Source: Sediminibacillus halophilus (lineage in GTDB: Bacteria > Bacillota > Bacilli > Bacillales > Amphibacillaceae). From it: DNA of 64,000 bases. The translations under genes were made by a program, and so were the position numbers. The notes below the pieces were generated by a model that saw only the letters and a program-made list of their open reading frames with translations, was not told where the DNA came from and searched no databases. Shown one piece after another: positions 60,351-64,000 of this stretch; the first letter of the stretch is position 1, and each line of letters begins with the position of its first letter. The stretch is taken from assembly GCF_900103695.1 (NCBI RefSeq), contig NZ_FNHF01000001.1:186001-250000 (forward strand), read 5' to 3'.

Positions 60351-61955
60351 TCAACTTCCAATATTTTTGTATGTTTCCCGAAGTGTTCGCTTCAATAATT
60401 TCCCGCTAGGATTTTTCGGTAATGTATCGGCAAACTCGATATACTTTGGTACCTTATATGTGGAAAGCTTCTCTTTACAGAATTGCAAAACTTCTTCCCG
60501 GGTTATCGAGCTACCCTTTTTCGGAACAATAATTGCCGTGACTGCTTCTATCCAATAGGAGTCTGGAATACTGATCACAGCAGCCTCAGAGACTCCTTCC
60601 AATTCATAAAGTGTTTCTTCCACCTCTCTGCTGGAAACATTTACACCGCCTGTATTAATCATGTCTTTCTTTCGATCGATGATCGTTATATAACCTTCCT
60701 CGTCCATGACTCCTAGATCGCCGCTATGGAACCACCCTCCCCGAAAGGCTTCGGCAGTTTTTTCCGGATCATGCAAGTAACCTTTCATAGCGTGCGGAGT
60801 ACGATGGACAATTTCGCCGATTTGATTTCTTGGCACCTCTTCATCGTTATCATCCACAATCTTTGTCTCGACATGCAAAACAGCTTTCCCGGCAGCTCCC
60901 AGTTTCCGTAATTGGTCTTCTGGCTGAAGGGCAGCGGCAAGCGGGGCAACTTCAGTTTGCCCATAAAAGTTCCAGAACCTTGCCTGCGGAAGCTTTTCTG
61001 TGAGTTCCTTAAGTATTTCCCTTGGCATGATGGCGGCACCATAATAACATTTTTTCAAAGAGGAAAGATCTCTTCGTTCGAAATCGGGATGCCTTAATAA
61101 TGCTATCCACACCGTAGGAGGACAAAATAGTTGAGTGGCCCGCTCTGTTTCTATCGCTTCCAGAATGGCTTCAGGACTTGCCTGTGGAAGGATGATTCCT
61201 GTGGAACCGACGTAGACGCCAGGCCCCAAAAAAACATGAAGCTGTGCACTATGATAGAACGGCAATGCGTGGATGGCGATGTCTTCAGCTTCCATTTTCC
61301 CTTCTATGATGCTGCTTACATATTCAGCTATCAAACTTTTGTGGGTTAACATAACCCCTTTCGGTTTTGATTCTGTGCCGCTCGTATAGAGAACATGGGC
61401 AAGGTCGTCATCTTGAATATCCGCCTCTACAAAGGAAGTTTGTTCACCGTCCCGCAATTCTGCTAAGGGCTTCCAATCTGGCCGTGTTTCCAAGGTAATG
61501 TCGGCATCCATCAAATATCGCCACGATACATTTGATTTATTACGTGCAGCGGCTTCATCCATCCGTTCGGCGTATTGGGCAGAAGCAGCGAACCCTTCGA
61601 TACCGGCGTGCTCCAATATATACTGTACATCCTCTGTATTGAGCATGTAATTAAGTGGAACCATAACGGCGCCTATTCTCGCCAAGGAAAAATTCAATAC
61701 CACAAAATCGAGGCTGTTGTTGGACAAAACAGCAAACATTGTTCCTTTTTTTATTCCATCTTCCCTTAATCCACGTGCCGTCCGGTTGACCAGGCTGTCC
61801 AATTGTTCATAGGTCAACCGTTTATTTTGATACTGAATAGCCGTTTTATCCGGATACCTACTGCTAGTACGGACCAATAAGTCGGACAAAGTATTCCTCC
61901 GAACACGTTCTAGTAGGCTGAAAGTGGATTCCGGTTCACTTAACTCTTTGGTCAT
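60351..61955 (-). CDS. Acyl-CoA synthetase (AMP-forming, fatty-acid ligase type)
   Basis: The enzyme activates a carboxylic acid as its CoA ester. It has 534 residues with the AMP-binding P-loop VLYTSGTESKPKGVMLTH, FYGQTE, GWFHSGDLGVMDEEGYITIIDRKKDMINTGG and the catalytic lysine in LPKNPSGKLLKRTLRE. ATG 61955 is set by GGAGTG. The start at 61982 lies within the leader. Its partner enoyl-CoA hydratase follows in the same operon, which suggests a small catabolic unit. The acid substrate cannot be inferred. Confidence 0.9.
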   Translation of the reverse strand: MTKELSEPESTFSLLERVRRNTLSDLLVRTSSRYPDKTAIQYQNKRLTYEQLDSLVNRTARGLREDGIKKGTMFAVLSNNSLDFVVLNFSLARIGAVMVPLNYMLNTEDVQYILEHAGIEGFAASAQYAERMDEAAARNKSNVSWRYLMDADITLETRPDWKPLAELRDGEQTSFVEADIQDDDLAHVLYTSGTESKPKGVMLTHKSLIAEYVSSIIEGKMEAEDIAIHALPFYHSAQLHVFLGPGVYVGSTGIILPQASPEAILEAIETERATQLFCPPTVWIALLRHPDFERRDLSSLKKCYYGAAIMPREILKELTEKLPQARFWNFYGQTEVAPLAAALQPEDQLRKLGAAGKAVLHVETKIVDDNDEEVPRNQIGEIVHRTPHAMKGYLHDPEKTAEAFRGGWFHSGDLGVMDEEGYITIIDRKKDMINTGGVNVSSREVEETLYELEGVSEAAVISIPDSYWIEAVTAIIVPKKGSSITREEVLQFCKEKLSTYKVPKYIEFADTLPKNPSGKLLKRTLRETYKNIGS

Positions 61956-62072
61956 TGTTATCACTCCTTCTCCTTTTTTCAATTCTTAAAGTTATGAAAG
62001 GGTTTTTCATTCATTATAATTTAAATTTTCAGAATTTCAATATTGTTTTTTTCTTCCATGAAAATTTCATAA

Positions 62073-62103
62073 AATAAGCAGAAGCTCTTCGCTTCTGCTT
62101 ATT
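62073..62103 (-). terminator. Terminator downstream of the YkqA-like gene
   Basis: AATAAGCAGAAGC pairs with CGCTTCTGCTTATT around TCTT, between the YkqA-like gene and the ligase gene. Confidence 0.85.
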
Positions 62104-62104
62104 T

Positions 62105-62998
62105 CTAGGAATTGGCAACTTCCAAGTCTTTCTGTATATCGATTTTCAACTGGAATTTACGAAACAAATCCTCTTCAATCTGATGATAATATTGATCACT
62201 GACAACACCACTTGCGCCCCTCAGAATTTCAATTGCATAGTGGATAGGCGGGGCGATTTCTGTCGATTTATCAATTACGATAAAAGTTAATACATTTTGC
62301 AGTACCTTTCCATCCACATCAACGGAAACAAACGCCGGACGGTAAAGTTGGCCTTGAACTCCCTCGCGGACAAACAAATACTCTAACGCCTCTTTATTCA
62401 ATTCATATACTTTGCCTTCTACATATCCATCAGATTCGATAATATCTGCCCTGCCACCATCTTCTGCAGCACGTGTAAAGGCAAGCGAAAAGTTATTAGC
62501 CTTTCCGCAACCGATCACTTTAGTAAAGTGTTCTGCTACACCTGCAGTAGTAAAACGTTCCGAATCCATACATGAGCCATATGCAAAATAACGGAACGAG
62601 TCATCTTCTAAATAACGATGGCATTTCCAATCTCCAAATTTTACTTCTTCCAACTGTTCAAGCGGGAAAGCCCCGTTGATATAAACAGATGCTTCCATCG
62701 CTCCTCTATCGCTATAGATGGTCTGAGATACTCTTTCACAAAGGTTTTTCTCCGTGCTTCCTCGAAAACCTTCCAATTCGTCTAATTGGTGTAGTGTATC
62801 AGTGGTTACTTCATATACCTCCCCGTACACTCGGTGAAGAGAGCTAACTCCCATTACAGGATAACCGCTGCCAGTATCATATAGTACACCACCAGTCCAA
62901 CATTGACTTGCAACTCTGATGGCATTTTCCAGTAAATTATAGTTTGGTTCATTTTCCCTCAAGGTGCCATAAACGAAAACAAGATGATTGTTAGACAT
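62105..62998 (-). CDS. ykqA: Double-domain gamma-glutamylcyclotransferase-like protein (YkqA)
   Basis: The 297 residues are a tandem of two cyclotransferase-fold domains: FVYGTLRENEPNYNLL at residue 8 and YFAYGSCMDSERFTTAG near residue 137. The second has DGGRADIIESDGYVEGKVYEL. B. subtilis YkqA has the same arrangement; function is not settled. ATG 62998 is used because TTG 63001 has poorer spacing from GGGAGAG. It lies after the proA gene on the same strand. Confidence 0.85.
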   Translation of the reverse strand: MSNNHLVFVYGTLRENEPNYNLLENAIRVASQCWTGGVLYDTGSGYPVMGVSSLHRVYGEVYEVTTDTLHQLDELEGFRGSTEKNLCERVSQTIYSDRGAMEASVYINGAFPLEQLEEVKFGDWKCHRYLEDDSFRYFAYGSCMDSERFTTAGVAEHFTKVIGCGKANNFSLAFTRAAEDGGRADIIESDGYVEGKVYELNKEALEYLFVREGVQGQLYRPAFVSVDVDGKVLQNVLTFIVIDKSTEIAPPIHYAIEILRGASGVVSDQYYHQIEEDLFRKFQLKIDIQKDLEVANS

Positions 62999-63131
62999 CA
63001 AGACTCTCCCTGAAATTATATTTTAAATCATTATTATTTAGTAATTATTATTGCTCGGCTGTTTATTATAGCAAGGTAAAACATTTATTACAACAGGGTG
63101 CGCTAATTTATTCCAGTTTATTTTATTAATT

Positions 63132-64000
63132 TTAGCATTTTATTTGTCCGTCTCCAGAAATTAAGTGTTTATAAGAAGTCAAAGCCATAAGGCCCATCGG
63201 ACCTCTTGCATGAAGTTTTTGGGTGCTTATCCCTATCTCTGCGCCAAAACCGAATTCAAAACCATCGGTAAACCGTGTCGATGCGTTATGATAGAGAGCT
63301 GCAGCATCAATGGATTGAAAAAAAACTTCAACATTAGGAATGGATTCGCTAATGATAGCTTCGCTGTGTTTGGAACCATACTTATTGATATGTTCAATTG
63401 CTTCTCTTGTATTTGAAACGATTTTCAACGCTACTCTATTATCCAAATATTCCTCAGACCAATCTGAATCAGTTGCTGCTTCTATGGTAGAAGTGCTTAG
63501 TTCTACCGCCTTCTTATCCCCTATGATTACCACTCCTTTTTGTTGCAGGGCATGGATTAACAGGTTCAACTGTTCATCTGCCCAATCCCTGTGGACCACG
63601 ATCGTCTCAATGGCATTACAGACAGAAGGACGATCGGTTTTTGCATTTACGGCAACGGAAACAGCCATTTCGGTATCTGCAGTTGCATCAATGAATAGAT
63701 GGCAATTACCTGCACCAGTTTCAAGCACCGGGACAGAAGCCTCTTGGACGACTGTGTCGATCAATTTACGTCCTCCGCGAGGTATTAATACGTCAAGATA
63801 TTCGTTAAGTCGAAACATTTTTAGGGCAGTCTCACGTCTTTGGTCCTCTACTAGTTGAACCGCTTGAGGCGGAAGATCCGTCTTCTCTAAAGCAGAATGA
63901 ATCGACTTTACAATTGCCCGGTTGGAAGCGGATGCAGTGGAGCTACCGCGTAACAAAATGGCATTTCCAGTTTTCAAGCATAGACACGCTGCATCTAATG
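63132..64000 (-). CDS. proA: Glutamate-5-semialdehyde dehydrogenase, C-terminal part (5' end outside window)
   Basis: This is the proline biosynthesis enzyme that reduces gamma-glutamyl phosphate. The frame is open to the right edge ([18 protein letters not shown] continues upstream of TTG 63977, so that TTG is not the start). Visible blocks include [19 protein letters not shown], the catalytic cysteine in [16 protein letters not shown] and the C-terminal [38 protein letters not shown]. The protein is complete at its C-terminus. The proB partner is expected to the right of the window. Confidence 0.94.
   Translation of the reverse strand, partial: LDAACLCLKTGNAILLRGSSTASASNRAIVKSIHSALEKTDLPPQAVQLVEDQRRETALKMFRLNEYLDVLIPRGGRKLIDTVVQEASVPVLETGAGNCHLFIDATADTEMAVSVAVNAKTDRPSVCNAIETIVVHRDWADEQLNLLIHALQQKGVVIIGDKKAVELSTSTIEAATDSDWSEEYLDNRVALKIVSNTREAIEHINKYGSKHSEAIISESIPNVEVFFQSIDAAALYHNASTRFTDGFEFGFGAEIGISTQKLHARGPMGLMALTSYKHLISGDGQIKC

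Overview
The window is chromosomal DNA from a low-GC, endospore-forming Gram-positive bacterium of the Bacillaceae. The gene order nth, ponA, recU, yppC, yppE, cotD, ypsA, gpsB, rnpB, ypsC, ypwA, then bpsA/bpsB, ypdP, csp, ypgQ, thyA and dfrA follows the Bacillus subtilis 2.3 Mb region. The class-B RNase P RNA, spore-coat and exosporium genes and a Bacillus-type replication terminator protein agree. It looks closer to the Oceanobacillus/Virgibacillus side of the family than to B. subtilis itself, but I cannot name a genus from the sequence alone.

Layout. 1-12 kb: base-excision repair, cell wall and division (nth, ponA/recU, gpsB), coat gene cotD with a visible sigma-K promoter, RNase P RNA, an rRNA methyltransferase and an M32 carboxypeptidase. 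12-25 kb: a lipoprotein, a frameshifted short-chain dehydrogenase, a type III polyketide synthase with its methyltransferase, a queuosine-precursor transporter under a preQ1 riboswitch, a cold-shock gene, an NlpC/P60 hydrolase, an anthrax-lethal-factor-like metalloprotease, thyA/dfrA and a TatA-TatA-TatC set. 25-42 kb: sbcD/sbcC, small conserved proteins, MsrAB, a TerC protein behind an attenuator-like leader, a quinone-stress pair under an MhqR-type operator, a 7Fe ferredoxin, a Rieske-FAD oxidoreductase and a two-gene sulfolipid (SQDG) operon. 42-64 kb: the chromosome terminus itself, with a dif site at 42484-42511 and rtp with an adjoining Ter site at 56.5-57.0 kb. It also holds a decayed homing-endonuclease remnant, TraB and YfcC proteins, an exosporium collagen protein, a GAF-PAS histidine kinase, cvfB, a lysine-riboswitch-controlled dapA, a divergent MurE paralog, ilvA, an acyl-CoA ligase/enoyl-CoA hydratase pair and the end of proA.

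How it fits together. Genes left of dif are mostly on the + strand and genes right of it mostly on the - strand, as expected if the two replication forks meet here. Rtp bound at Ter should stop the rightward fork about 14.5 kb beyond dif. The most unusual gene content is the SqdB/SqdX pair for a plant- and cyanobacteria-type sulfolipid in a non-phototroph, and the MurE-like ligase that lacks both classical substrate-recognition motifs and sits convergent to dapA. Two families of intergenic repeats occupy the longer gene-free stretches.
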